From CBDFLA01 sp965248915 (GTDB taxonomy: Bacteria > Pseudomonadota > Alphaproteobacteria > M2410), in assembly GCA_965248915.1 (NCBI GenBank), contig CBDFLA010000011.1, positions 1 to 12,968 on the forward strand: a DNA stretch of 12,968 bases, read 5' to 3'. Positions 1-6,947 of the stretch are shown one piece after another. The notes below the pieces were generated by a model, which did not search any database, had not been told where the DNA came from, and saw only the letters and a program-made list of their open reading frames with translations. The translations under genes and the position numbers were made by a program. Position 1 is the first letter of the stretch. The number at the start of each line of letters is the position of its first letter.

Positions 1-444
1 ATCAACGGAAACCTGTCTAGTTTGATACTTCGTTCCCTTGCCCTTACCAAACATCCAAGTCTGATCGCCTATTGGCCGCTTTATGCCCGCAGCCAATATC
101 TCATTGTGCCGCATACATGCAACGCCGACAGCAAAACTCGAATTGCCGGTCGCAAAATTCTCTGTCCCATCCAACGGATCCACGATCCAGACAAACTTGT
201 CAGTACTCAAAACGTCAATTGTGGCATCCGTCTCTTCGCTCAGTACAAAATGGTCCACGAACCTCGCTTTGATGATATTCTCAATCAGGTTGTGTGTGTG
301 AATATCAGCCTCAGTTACTAAAGAGTCGTCTGACTTCAATCGCATGTCTTCTTGTTGCGACATGAAGCGAGTCGACAAGCTCTCAGACGCCGCTCCGAGA
401 ATGGCATCAATGCAAGCTTCAATATCAGATATATCGAGTTCCAT
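1..444 (-). CDS. inositol monophosphatase family protein (3' end outside window)
   Basis: This gene runs off the left edge; 148 codons are visible. The family comprises Mg-dependent (Li-sensitive) phosphatases acting on inositol phosphates, sugar phosphates or 3'-phosphoadenosine nucleotides. Visible signatures are VTEAD at residues 43-47, the metal-binding EE pair in LSEET (70-71) and the hallmark WIVDPLDGTENF (86-97), whose two Asp residues bind metal and whose GT binds phosphate. The start is the ATG at 444-442, with TAGGA just upstream. It follows the stop of the cupin gene by 18 nt, so it is the third gene of a minus-strand operon. The C-terminal substrate-recognition part is missing, so inositol phosphatase, CysQ-like nucleotidase and sugar phosphatase cannot be told apart. 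The fold is certain; the substrate is unknown. Confidence 0.9.
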   Translation of the reverse strand, partial: MELDISDIEACIDAILGAASESLSTRFMSQQEDMRLKSDDSLVTEADIHTHNLIENIIKARFVDHFVLSEETDATIDVLSTDKFVWIVDPLDGTENFATGNSSFAVGVACMRHNEILAAGIKRPIGDQTWMFGKGKGTKYQTRQVSVD

Positions 445-462
445 ATTTCCTACAGTTTCTTC

Positions 463-858
463 TCAAAGGAATTTGATTTCCTCAAGTTGAAGTTCTGGTG
501 CGAATATTGCCAAAAAACGAACCTCAGTAGTTCCTTCATTAACCAAAGTAGCCTCCCATAAGCTAGGGATCGTGATAAGTATTGGGCCATCTACCTTTGT
601 ATCAAACACTCTACTTTTGGAGTCACCGCGGTCAATCGAGAACACTCCTTGGTGCACGTACATTAGCTCAATTCCGTCATCGCCTCGATCCTGAATATGC
701 CGCGCCTGTCGACCTTCGACGGGAACTGATCCAACAGCTACCGAAGCTACTTTGGAGCGGTACAATTCCTGCACCCAAATACCCTCGGGTTCGAACCAGA
801 ACTTCTCCACCTCGTCTACAAGAATAGCATCTTCCGCATTCTCAGATTCAAATTCCAC
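463..858 (-). CDS. cupin-fold (RmlC-like) small protein, metal ligands not conserved
   Basis: A 131-residue protein whose pattern of short beta strands fits one cupin barrel. The stretch ending in IELMYVHQGVF resembles cupin motif 1, with a retained Glu, and the stretch with ITIPSLWEATLVNEG resembles motif 2. The His normally found in motif 2 is absent and the HxH of motif 1 is not intact, so a catalytic metal site is doubtful; a binding or isomerase-like role is possible. The start is a GTG at 858-856 with a good AGGAGA site. The ATG a few bases upstream is in another frame. It lies 11 nt after the membrane-protein gene and 18 nt before the phosphatase gene. The substrate is unknown; a sugar-nucleotide or small-ligand cupin is a guess from fold and neighbours. 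Confidence 0.7.
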   Translation of the reverse strand: MEFESENAEDAILVDEVEKFWFEPEGIWVQELYRSKVASVAVGSVPVEGRQARHIQDRGDDGIELMYVHQGVFSIDRGDSKSRVFDTKVDGPILITIPSLWEATLVNEGTTEVRFLAIFAPELQLEEIKFL

Positions 859-869
859 GGCATGCTCTC

Positions 870-1568
870 CTATCTCTTTAGGCGTGTCAAAATTTCTGCA
901 CCATATACAGAATTGAATTCCTCAACGAATGCCTCTAACGCAGGTAGATCATTGAGGTCTTGTTTCCCAATCGTGCTTCTCAAAATCGATTTGTTGACTT
1001 TTGTAACGATCATATCTTCCATCCAAGTTTGCTCAACAAAATCCACAATGAACCCAGCGCCATTGTAGATGCTCTTCCGACTTGATGTATCAAAGTCAAT
1101 GGATGTAAGTCCTTTTATTCGTGAATACTTCTTTCGATTTCCAAAATCACGGATTGAAACACCTTCCCAAATGTACTCAACCGACACACCTTTCCCCTCA
1201 TCAAACACTTCAGTAGTACTGTAGAATTCGCAGATTCCAAGACCCTCAGGGCTGAACATCGTTCCTGACACTCTGTATCTTACTTCACTTCTCGTACGAT
1301 GAGGCATTACAGACAGAATTGTATGGAAGAGATCACCCTCCTTTAACAAGCTTTGCACATAGATGCCGGTTACACGCTCTCTTTTGTCTAACAGCGATCG
1401 CGTGGGTTTCGTCAAGTTTGCGAAATAACGCCATCGAACTATTGCAATTGTAAAAAGTGAAATTGCTGCCGACAACAATAACAGTCGATAGACTTCCCCC
1501 TCACCGACCGAAATCCCAAGATACTCGGTCAACAATTCTCCAAAAATTTCAATCAACGATTCCCACAT
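870..1568 (-). CDS. membrane-anchored beta-rich protein of unknown function
   Basis: Family not recognised. With the start chosen here the protein has 232 residues: a short amphipathic N-terminus, one strong hydrophobic helix (about residues 27-45, ending in positively charged RWR, so the rest is probably cytoplasmic), then about 150 residues of alternating beta-strand pattern and a short helical tail. The ATG at 1568 is preferred because AGGGGA lies 10 nt upstream; the frame also stays open to an ATG at 1589 and a TTG at 1598. It is the first gene of the operon with the cupin and the phosphatase. Architecture (membrane anchor plus beta barrel) loosely recalls Cap15-type effectors, but with one helix instead of two and no recognised sequence signature, so that remains a guess. 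Confidence 0.7.
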   Translation of the reverse strand: MWESLIEIFGELLTEYLGISVGEGEVYRLLLLSAAISLFTIAIVRWRYFANLTKPTRSLLDKRERVTGIYVQSLLKEGDLFHTILSVMPHRTRSEVRYRVSGTMFSPEGLGICEFYSTTEVFDEGKGVSVEYIWEGVSIRDFGNRKKYSRIKGLTSIDFDTSSRKSIYNGAGFIVDFVEQTWMEDMIVTKVNKSILRSTIGKQDLNDLPALEAFVEEFNSVYGAEILTRLKR

Positions 1569-1961
1569 GACGCCATCATCCCCTACCATGAACGGCAATA
1601 CATATTACTTTACTTCACATTGGGTGACGCAGCAAATTCTCACTTGGATATTTCGGTCGATGTCAAGAAGCCGTGATTACCACGCCTAAAGTTTGCTCAT
1701 TATGCCAATTGGGTGACTACAACCTTAGAATACCCACAATCTCGCCTACCTTTCGACAAATTCTTTGGTCGAGAGTTACTAGAATTGAACAGGGGGCAAA
1801 TCCCCATTGAAACTCTTCCAACGCCTTTGGCCAGTCAACAGGCGGGACCAGTGGGTGTTCCAAAAGAGAGTTGGCAGTGTCCCGTGCGTTGACAATCTTT
1901 CAAACTTGTAGAGTATCAAGAGACTCTCTTCTAGCAGACCAGCAGGAAAGTTGTTTTACCA
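1569..1961. other. intergenic region between divergent operons, with open frames on both strands
   Basis: About 390 nt separate two outward-facing operons, so promoters for both should lie here; only the one for the plus-strand pair has a recognisable -35. No complete gene with a start and ribosome binding site was found. A minus-strand frame is open from 1899 to its stop at 1717 and reads like protein (contains VDWPKALEEFQWGF) but has no good start. A plus-strand frame, open after a TGA near 1674-1676 and ending near 1890, contains LPFDKFFGRELLEL. One of them may be a decayed gene and the other its shadow. Confidence 0.4.
1889..1917 (+). promoter_or_regulatory. candidate sigma-70 promoter for the cupin/DGAHR gene pair
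   Basis: A perfect TTGACA (1889-1894) is followed after 16-17 nt by a weak -10 (GAGTAT or AGTATC). This would start transcription about 40 nt before the ATG at 1962. The -35 is strong and the -10 poor, so activator help would fit if the site is real. Confidence 0.35.
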
Positions 1962-2711
1962 ATGGACCTTTCCACATTGAAAGAAGATCTAACTAGTATC
2001 TTTTCCAAAGGTGGCGATAATGACCGACTATTGTTCGAGTACCTTGTCGTGGTCACAAGACCTTTTGAATTACGCACATGGGTAACCGAATTACTAGAGT
2101 CTGATTCACACTTGGATTCACTTTGCGAAACTTCGTACTCCCACCCGAACGGTTACTCAAAATACCTGATATACAAGAATAGATCACATGACTTTCAATT
2201 GAGACTACATGTTTGGCACGAAGCAAAAGACCAGCAGACCCGAAAAACAGACGTTCACAATCACACTCGCTCATTCTGGTCACGATTGGTGTATGGAGAC
2301 TTACTGGCAAAGGACTACGAACTCAGTCCGAATGGAGCGCAATTCCATCGATATAGTGAGAGTCATTTCCGGGTTCGCAATAGCGACGATGGAGCGGTGA
2401 CATACAATTTTGACCGAGAATCTGGGGAACGAAGGCTGCAATGCACTCGCGAATATCGGTTGACGAATGGTCATGAATTTCACAGCCTCCCGTTCGATAA
2501 ATTTCATCAGATAGTCAACTCCAATTCACACGGCGCCGCCACACTTTTCGTCCAAGGCCCCAAACGCCAAGAGAAGACGTTGGTATTCAAGGAAGAGGAT
2601 AAGCAGAGGCAATTTGAAGTTCACCTGAATAGGACCTCAAAAGACACTATACGATCCCAGTTCCGCACGATGATAGGGCGTTCGTGTGAGAACGCGCATC
2701 ACGGTAGCTAG
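1962..2711 (+). CDS. cupin / cysteine-dioxygenase-like metal-binding protein
   Basis: A 249-residue protein with a cupin core. VHNHTRSFW at residues 98-106 supplies an HxH pair (H99, H101) and is followed by the expected Gly in YGDL. LPFDKFHQIVN at 176-186 supplies the third ligand candidate, H182, in the usual H-x3-N setting. These three His residues match the Fe-binding triad of cysteine dioxygenase and related thiol dioxygenases, so an oxygen-dependent or other metalloenzyme role is likely. The substrate cannot be read. About 90 helical residues precede the barrel and a charged tail follows. The start ATG has GGAAAG 11 nt upstream. Nine nucleotides separate its stop from the next ORF, so the two are probably co-transcribed. 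Confidence 0.75.
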   Translation: MDLSTLKEDLTSIFSKGGDNDRLLFEYLVVVTRPFELRTWVTELLESDSHLDSLCETSYSHPNGYSKYLIYKNRSHDFQLRLHVWHEAKDQQTRKTDVHNHTRSFWSRLVYGDLLAKDYELSPNGAQFHRYSESHFRVRNSDDGAVTYNFDRESGERRLQCTREYRLTNGHEFHSLPFDKFHQIVNSNSHGAATLFVQGPKRQEKTLVFKEEDKQRQFEVHLNRTSKDTIRSQFRTMIGRSCENAHHGS

Positions 2712-2720
2712 GCCAGTATT

Positions 2721-3221
2721 ATGGTTAGATTTGGCATTGATGCAGCGGAACGTGCCATCAACTCCTTCAACGCAAGAAGCGATATATCATTACGGGCCTC
2801 CAATTTTGAACCGGGTTTAAAAGTATTGTATCCCACTCACACCCTAGATTCTGGACGCCTCAACCGTGCATCAGAGTTGGTGGGTGTATACTTATCGAGC
2901 GGCGGGTTTCAAATGGATAGAGTGGTCCAATTTGGTCCAACAAAGATCTATCCGCCGATCTTTTGCAAACATGAGGAGTCACTTGTTCCACTCGATGGCG
3001 CACATCGTGTTTATTGTTCGTCACAATACACCGAACCTATCAAGGGAATATGGGTCATGGACGTAGTTGATTCATATCCACCTTTTCCATTCGGACTGCA
3101 TAAGCACTCAGATGTTCAAGTCTCAGACGAGATAATTCAATGGCAAGATCGATTCGACGAACTAGATCTTCGCAATTTCGTGTTTGTAGGCCGCGCACTT
3201 AGGGCGCTACAGGTAACCTAA
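2721..3221 (+). CDS. ParB/Srx-like domain protein with DGAHR motif
   Basis: A 166-residue protein. The clearest signal is PLDGAHRVYCSSQ (about 90-102), with D92, G93, H95 and R96, followed by a strand GIWVMDVVD. This is the DGxHR pattern of ParB/sulfiredoxin-fold proteins, whose members include CTP-binding ParB, nucleases, DndB-like DGQHR proteins and the free-serine kinases SbnI/SerK. There is no DNA-binding helix-turn-helix domain as in chromosomal ParB, so a stand-alone nucleotide-dependent enzyme is more likely than a partition protein. The ribosome site is weak, which fits translational coupling to the cupin gene 9 nt upstream. The next gene is convergent. The assignment rests mainly on one motif. 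Confidence 0.6.
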   Translation: MVRFGIDAAERAINSFNARSDISLRASNFEPGLKVLYPTHTLDSGRLNRASELVGVYLSSGGFQMDRVVQFGPTKIYPPIFCKHEESLVPLDGAHRVYCSSQYTEPIKGIWVMDVVDSYPPFPFGLHKHSDVQVSDEIIQWQDRFDELDLRNFVFVGRALRALQVT

Positions 3222-3302
3222 TTTCACTGGGCTTTTCTGAATTCTACGAAGATCGAACCCGAGTATGTACAACAAGTGAGTCATTTCGTTGAAGCTGATT
3301 TA

Positions 3303-3959
3303 TCAGTACACCCCGCACTGTTTCAGGGCTTCATGAAAAGACTCATCCAGCGGGATCGGTCGCAATACACCGTTACGAAACTCTCCGACGCGATTTATTC
3401 CAGCGTCCGGAAGCCCTACATTTGTCGAGGAGCCCGTTGCGCGGAAAAGTAGGGTTCTCCCCTGCTTCATCTCTACAAGCATCTCTTGGGCCTTCTCGCC
3501 TGTCGCAATGATCGATGTTGAGAGCATCGACATAGTTGCCTGCATGGCCTGCTCGATTGCGGCGCCGTGGTTGGCGTCTACCCCAGTCACGGTCTGTTGG
3601 TCGACTAGGCCCTGATGTTGAGGGGACAATGGTGAGTCCTTCGCCAACAAGTCGCGATGAGTTTTGTCGTCAACTCGCCAAACAACGTCGCCGACAGGAA
3701 GCCGGTATCGTCCGCCAGAACTCACGCCTACCAATAGGCCGTATTTCGGGTGCACTTCGACGACTGGGTACAGGCTTGCGGTCCTACTGAAAAGAGACGA
3801 TCCAAACTGATCATACCGGGCAACGACACAACGTTCCTCACCCGTTATTGGGTCCGAAGTCCGACTGACTACCCATTCATTCCTTGGTGTTGTTGCACAA
3901 GCCGACAAAAGCGTACCAAGTGCACCTGCAACGCAAAATGAAATCCTGCTCCAAGGCAT
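3303..3959 (-). CDS. outer-membrane lipoprotein, unknown function
   Basis: A 218-residue lipoprotein precursor. The N-terminus has a short basic region, a hydrophobic core and the lipobox LLSAC, with Cys21 as lipidation site; the residue after it is Ala rather than Asp, which favours outer-membrane sorting by Lol. The mature part is soluble: an N-terminal beta-rich half (WVVSRTSDPITGEERC, YGLLVGVSSGGRY) and a helix from about 130 to 160, ending near a C-terminal Cys. No enzyme motif was recognised. The ATG at 3959 has GGGAG 9 nt upstream; a TTG two codons earlier would sit too close to that site. It diverges from the XRE regulator gene across about 160 nt and is convergent with the DGAHR gene. 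Confidence 0.8.
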   Translation of the reverse strand: MPWSRISFCVAGALGTLLSACATTPRNEWVVSRTSDPITGEERCVVARYDQFGSSLFSRTASLYPVVEVHPKYGLLVGVSSGGRYRLPVGDVVWRVDDKTHRDLLAKDSPLSPQHQGLVDQQTVTGVDANHGAAIEQAMQATMSMLSTSIIATGEKAQEMLVEMKQGRTLLFRATGSSTNVGLPDAGINRVGEFRNGVLRPIPLDESFHEALKQCGVY

Positions 3960-4073
3960 TTCCAAACACTCCCAACGTTGAGGGTTTTTTACCCGCCAAA
4001 CGCATTGATTATGCGAACCGCAAAAAAAGAGATCCTCTGATTAAGTTCAATCTTCAATATATCCCATTCTAGG

Positions 4074-4094
4074 ATAATCCGAAAGTGGGATTAT
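4074..4094. promoter_or_regulatory. perfect inverted repeat, probable operator for the adjacent XRE regulator
   Basis: ATAATCC (4074-4080) and GGATTAT (4088-4094) are exact inverse complements separated by 7 nt, a size usual for dimeric HTH repressors. The left arm overlaps GATAAT (4073-4078), a good -10, so a bound dimer would block transcription of the regulator gene and possibly affect the divergent lipoprotein gene. If GATAAT is the -10, the GTG at 4085 would lie at the transcript start, which supports the ATG at 4118 as the true start. Confidence 0.5.
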
Positions 4095-4117
4095 TTCTTT
4101 CTGCGCCTGATATTCAA

Positions 4118-4372
4118 ATGAGCGCAAAAGTGACGAAATCTACACATACAGAGCGATACAGAGGCTTTATCGAAGTGTTGAAAGCCGTAAGAGAGGACAA
4201 GGGTATAACTCAACAAGAGGTGGCGGATGCCCTCCATAAGCCGCAGTCCTTTGTCTCTAAATACGAGAGCGGCGAGCGCAGGTTGGATGTTGTCGAATTC
4301 ATTGATGTTTGTGAGGCGATGCGTCTGAAGCCGAGTAAGGTCCTTGGGAAAATCCCCTCCAGGTCCGAGTGA
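4118..4372 (+). CDS. XRE/Cro-type helix-turn-helix transcriptional regulator
   Basis: A compact 84-residue protein consisting almost entirely of one XRE domain. ITQQEVADALHKPQSFVSKYE gives the scaffold helix and recognition helix (Q-S-F-V-S-K-Y-E is the classic contact region), followed by SGERRLDVVEF and the closing helices. It is expected to act as a dimer on short palindromes. The open frame begins at a GTG at 4085, inside the inverted repeat. The ATG at 4118 is preferred because it places that repeat upstream of the coding region and starts just before the folded domain, although no strong ribosome site precedes it. Autoregulation is likely; the divergent lipoprotein gene is a possible second target. 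Confidence 0.85.
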   Translation: MSAKVTKSTHTERYRGFIEVLKAVREDKGITQQEVADALHKPQSFVSKYESGERRLDVVEFIDVCEAMRLKPSKVLGKIPSRSE

Positions 4373-4375
4373 GCA

Positions 4376-4393
4376 CTCGCGCGCGCGCACGAG
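4376..4393. terminator. GC-rich hairpin between convergent genes, possible bidirectional terminator
   Basis: CTCG (4376-4379) and CGAG (4390-4393) flank an alternating CG tract (4378-4388) that can extend the stem with one mismatch. It sits between the stops of the XRE gene and the convergent unknown gene. There is no T-run on either side, so intrinsic termination would be weak. The alternating purine-pyrimidine run could instead adopt Z-DNA. Confidence 0.25.
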
Positions 4394-4415
4394 AGAGGAC
4401 ATATATGCCAAGATC

Positions 4416-4886
4416 TTAGTAGTCCTCAGGATCTATCTCATTTTCAAAATGTACACCATAGATCCGAGCTCGACCGTACCTGAGTTGCTGACCGGTCATT
4501 ACAATTACATTCACTAACCCAGCGTGTATTGAGGAAACAAGGCCCCACATCATGTCTGGTGGAAGACTGCCTAAATACTCTGTCCGTTCGCCCCTTATCT
4601 CAATACTTCCAACAGACGGTGACCAATCTTCCCCCTCTTTTGGCTTTGGACGGTACAACATACTTCTGTCACCTATAAGAAAGATGTTCCCCGTACGCCC
4701 TTTGAACTTCTCAGGAATAAGCATCTCTCCTGTCAAATTGAGGTGAAAGTACTCTCGATACGCCTCACCTGCTCCCTTTTTGCGCTCAACATTCATCGAG
4801 TAGGATGGTGCCGTAGCTTCAATTCGGAAGGCAAAAATCCCACCGAACTCCATTTCTGAGTCAGAGTACTCAGAGGAAGTTGTCAT
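4416..4886 (-). CDS. hypothetical protein, beta-rich, 156 residues
   Basis: Family not recognised. The protein is soluble, with no signal peptide or membrane helix. An acidic N-terminus (about 15 residues) is followed by alternating strands (GGIFAFRIEAT, YFHLNLTGEMLI, GNIFLIGDRSML, GSIEIRGE), then one helix around MMWGLVSSIHAGLVNVIVM and a final strand with an acidic tail. The ATG at 4886 is chosen because AGGAG lies 7 nt upstream; the frame extends to a GTG at 4919 without a usable site. That ATG overlaps the TGA of a 30-codon ORF upstream (ATGA), suggesting coupling. The gene is convergent with the XRE gene. Confidence 0.7.
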   Translation of the reverse strand: MTTSSEYSDSEMEFGGIFAFRIEATAPSYSMNVERKKGAGEAYREYFHLNLTGEMLIPEKFKGRTGNIFLIGDRSMLYRPKPKEGEDWSPSVGSIEIRGERTEYLGSLPPDMMWGLVSSIHAGLVNVIVMTGQQLRYGRARIYGVHFENEIDPEDY

Positions 4887-4975
4887 CTTAAAACTCCTAA
4901 TCCAATGAACTTCCTCCACTTTTCAACCGCAGGCGACTCGTGAAAGTCTAGTTCTTCATATTCTGAAAATTCCAT
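4883..4975 (-). CDS. possible 30-residue small protein coupled to the downstream gene
   Basis: An ATG at 4975-4973 opens a 30-codon frame beginning MEFSEYEELDFHES and ending in WRKFIGLGVLR. Its TGA (4885-4883) overlaps the ATG of the unknown 156-residue protein as ATGA, the arrangement seen in translationally coupled genes. The composition is acidic at the N-terminus and basic/hydrophobic at the C-terminus. No good ribosome site precedes it, so it may be a leader ORF or chance. Confidence 0.3.
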   Translation of the reverse strand: MEFSEYEELDFHESPAVEKWRKFIGLGVLR

Positions 4976-5065
4976 AGTAAAATGCTGCCGCGCAAGGGGT
5001 TTAGCGCGAGATGAGATGCATGCGCTGAGTGTTATGGGCACTTGCGTTCTCGGTGACGGGGCGAG

Positions 5066-6910
5066 ATGGTGGGAGACGCAAATTTTGAGCAGTTAATCGA
5101 TTGGGCAAAATTCGTCGCCCTTTTTTTGGCTGTGTCTGTTCTAGTCTTCTGGATCGTGAATCGACTGTTCCGATTCTGGGAAATATGTGTCGACTACTTT
5201 GTGTACGAAATTTGGTGGCGTCTGAAAGAACTTTTTTCGACGTCACTAGACACCTACGCGGAACAAACACGACTTGTTCGATTCATTGTTGCACCTGTTT
5301 TGTTCGGCTTACTTGTTTCTCTAGGGTTTTATAGCAACCCACTCCTCTATTTGATCGTTGCAACTCTCCTGGTCATTATTCAAATTGGAGTTCTTTGGAT
5401 ATGGGGCATACGAGAATTCGATCAACAACGTTTCTTCACAACCCTGGCGTTCACTCCACCGACAACATTGACACGGAGACCACAGTATCGACCCAAAAAC
5501 CTTCTTATTGATGCGACTTTCTACGGATTCGCGATATTGCCCTTACTCTTTGCGTTCTCACTCCATGCAACCAACCACGTATTTGATCTGTTTACTCCCA
5601 GACCTGGGGGCCTAGTGGAAGACTGGATCCCGTTTGTTTATGAGGGACTCTTTAAGGCCCTTCTGATCTTCGATTTTGCGGAGGTCTATGGCTTTCAACT
5701 AAGCAGCACCAAATCAAACTCGAACGTAGGCAATCACATCCATTTCGTCATGCGGGTCTCTTTTGATGTCATAATTGTTACATTGGTCTTGGGCGCTGTA
5801 CTGAGACTAAGGTCATTCAATCGACAAGTAGAAGCGTCCCTACAGACAGGCGCACTTGGCGCAAGCTTCGTAGGAGAAAGAGCAGGGGAAGTTGTCTCCA
5901 AAGTACTTCGCGAAACCACTGATTCTCACATCAGATACTTAGTCAAAACCAAAGGGAGGCCGGGGATCAATCCACAAGCCATTCATAGAATGGATCGCGA
6001 TCTCAGGAGAATACGGCACGCCATTTTCGCCGTTGTCAATTTACAAGTACAGAAATCTCGAAGCGATTTGATAAGGATTCTTGATTCGGATGATTGGCCT
6101 GACGAGCTCCGTGCTGTAGCGGGTGTCGGTCTTCTTTATGGACCATCAAAGACTACTGATTCTGTAATCCAGAGTATATCAGATTCAAACCTCGACCCTG
6201 AACTGTTTGCGATTGTCGAACTGATTGCATGCACTAGAGGATTCAAAGATGCAAACGTACATGACGCGGTCAGTTATATTCTCTCTGAACCAAATTTCGA
6301 TTATTATACAGTACATCATCTACTTCTCACTCTACAGGAATCAGATTTCGAAGGCTCTGCCCTTGCCTTGACGAACGCAATTGCCAAAGAGAACCAATCA
6401 TCCCAGGTTACACGTGACATCGAGCGCATTTTGAAAGGGTGGTGGCGAAGCCAGTCAGCGCAGTTCCTGCGAGACTTCGAACAGATCAGAGTGGTGCTAA
6501 GAAACGCGATTGAAAAGCGAACCGGACGAGTGCCCCAGCGCCCGATTTCGCTTCTGAGACTTTTCGGTCAAAAGGATGACGCGATATTTTTGATCGGCAT
6601 ACTTTTTAGAGTTGAGCGAGTACAAGACAGGAATCTCATGCGTCGCATGCTGAGAAGATTCGAAAAGAAAGTCTTCGTCGAAGCACTGGTGGAAAGACTT
6701 GCATCGCTAGACGAAGACGAAAGGGATCAACTGGTTTCCATTTGTACCCCTGGGTCATACTTTCAGATCTTCACGGAAAAACAAATCGAAACTCTCGGAA
6801 ATCTAAAACTATCCGGACGGTCCAAAGTGTGGCTTCGAAAACTGCGACGAAAACGTTCTTGGGCGGAGTTGCGCGATCACATTAAGGGCTATCTAAAATT
6901 CTCTCGCTGA
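5066..6910 (+). CDS. large integral membrane protein with helical, HEAT-like C-terminal half
   Basis: A 614-residue protein, family not recognised. Hydrophobic segments lie at about residues 14-34, 72-90, 91-114, 150-169 and 227-247, with a weaker one near 190-200, giving five or six membrane helices. A long loop contains WIPFVYEGLFKALLIFDFAEVYGF, which may be a re-entrant or amphipathic segment. Residues 250-614 are soluble and almost wholly helical, rich in charged pairs; 320-420 suggests HEAT-like repeats (HAIFAVVNLQ, LRAVAGVGLLYG, LFAIVELIA), a protein-protein interaction scaffold. The C-terminus is very basic. The start ATG is preceded by GGGGCGAG. It stands alone, with divergent and spaced neighbours. 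A channel, transporter-like or membrane sensor role is possible, but no catalytic motif was found. Confidence 0.75.
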   Translation: MVGDANFEQLIDWAKFVALFLAVSVLVFWIVNRLFRFWEICVDYFVYEIWWRLKELFSTSLDTYAEQTRLVRFIVAPVLFGLLVSLGFYSNPLLYLIVATLLVIIQIGVLWIWGIREFDQQRFFTTLAFTPPTTLTRRPQYRPKNLLIDATFYGFAILPLLFAFSLHATNHVFDLFTPRPGGLVEDWIPFVYEGLFKALLIFDFAEVYGFQLSSTKSNSNVGNHIHFVMRVSFDVIIVTLVLGAVLRLRSFNRQVEASLQTGALGASFVGERAGEVVSKVLRETTDSHIRYLVKTKGRPGINPQAIHRMDRDLRRIRHAIFAVVNLQVQKSRSDLIRILDSDDWPDELRAVAGVGLLYGPSKTTDSVIQSISDSNLDPELFAIVELIACTRGFKDANVHDAVSYILSEPNFDYYTVHHLLLTLQESDFEGSALALTNAIAKENQSSQVTRDIERILKGWWRSQSAQFLRDFEQIRVVLRNAIEKRTGRVPQRPISLLRLFGQKDDAIFLIGILFRVERVQDRNLMRRMLRRFEKKVFVEALVERLASLDEDERDQLVSICTPGSYFQIFTEKQIETLGNLKLSGRSKVWLRKLRRKRSWAELRDHIKGYLKFSR

Positions 6911-6917
6911 GAATTTC

Positions 6918-6947
6918 TGTCCTAACAACACAATCGGTATTAGGACA
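6918..6947. terminator. inverted repeat just after the membrane-protein gene
   Basis: TGTCCTAA (6918-6925) and TTAGGACA (6940-6947) are a perfect 8-bp inverted repeat with a 14-nt loop, 7 nt after the stop codon. There is no T-run after it and the stem is AT-containing, so it is a weak terminator at best. It could instead be a protein-binding site or an mRNA 3'-end stabiliser. Confidence 0.3.

Noticed and set aside
582..827. 81-codon plus-strand ORF
   Set aside because: Antisense shadow of the cupin-fold gene, which has a good ribosome site and operon context.
2721..3221. Chromosome or plasmid partition protein ParB
   Set aside because: No HTH domain, no ParA gene and no parS-like repeats; only the DGxHR motif is shared.
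4091..4411. 106-codon minus-strand ORF
   Set aside because: Antisense to the XRE regulator, which has a clear HTH domain.
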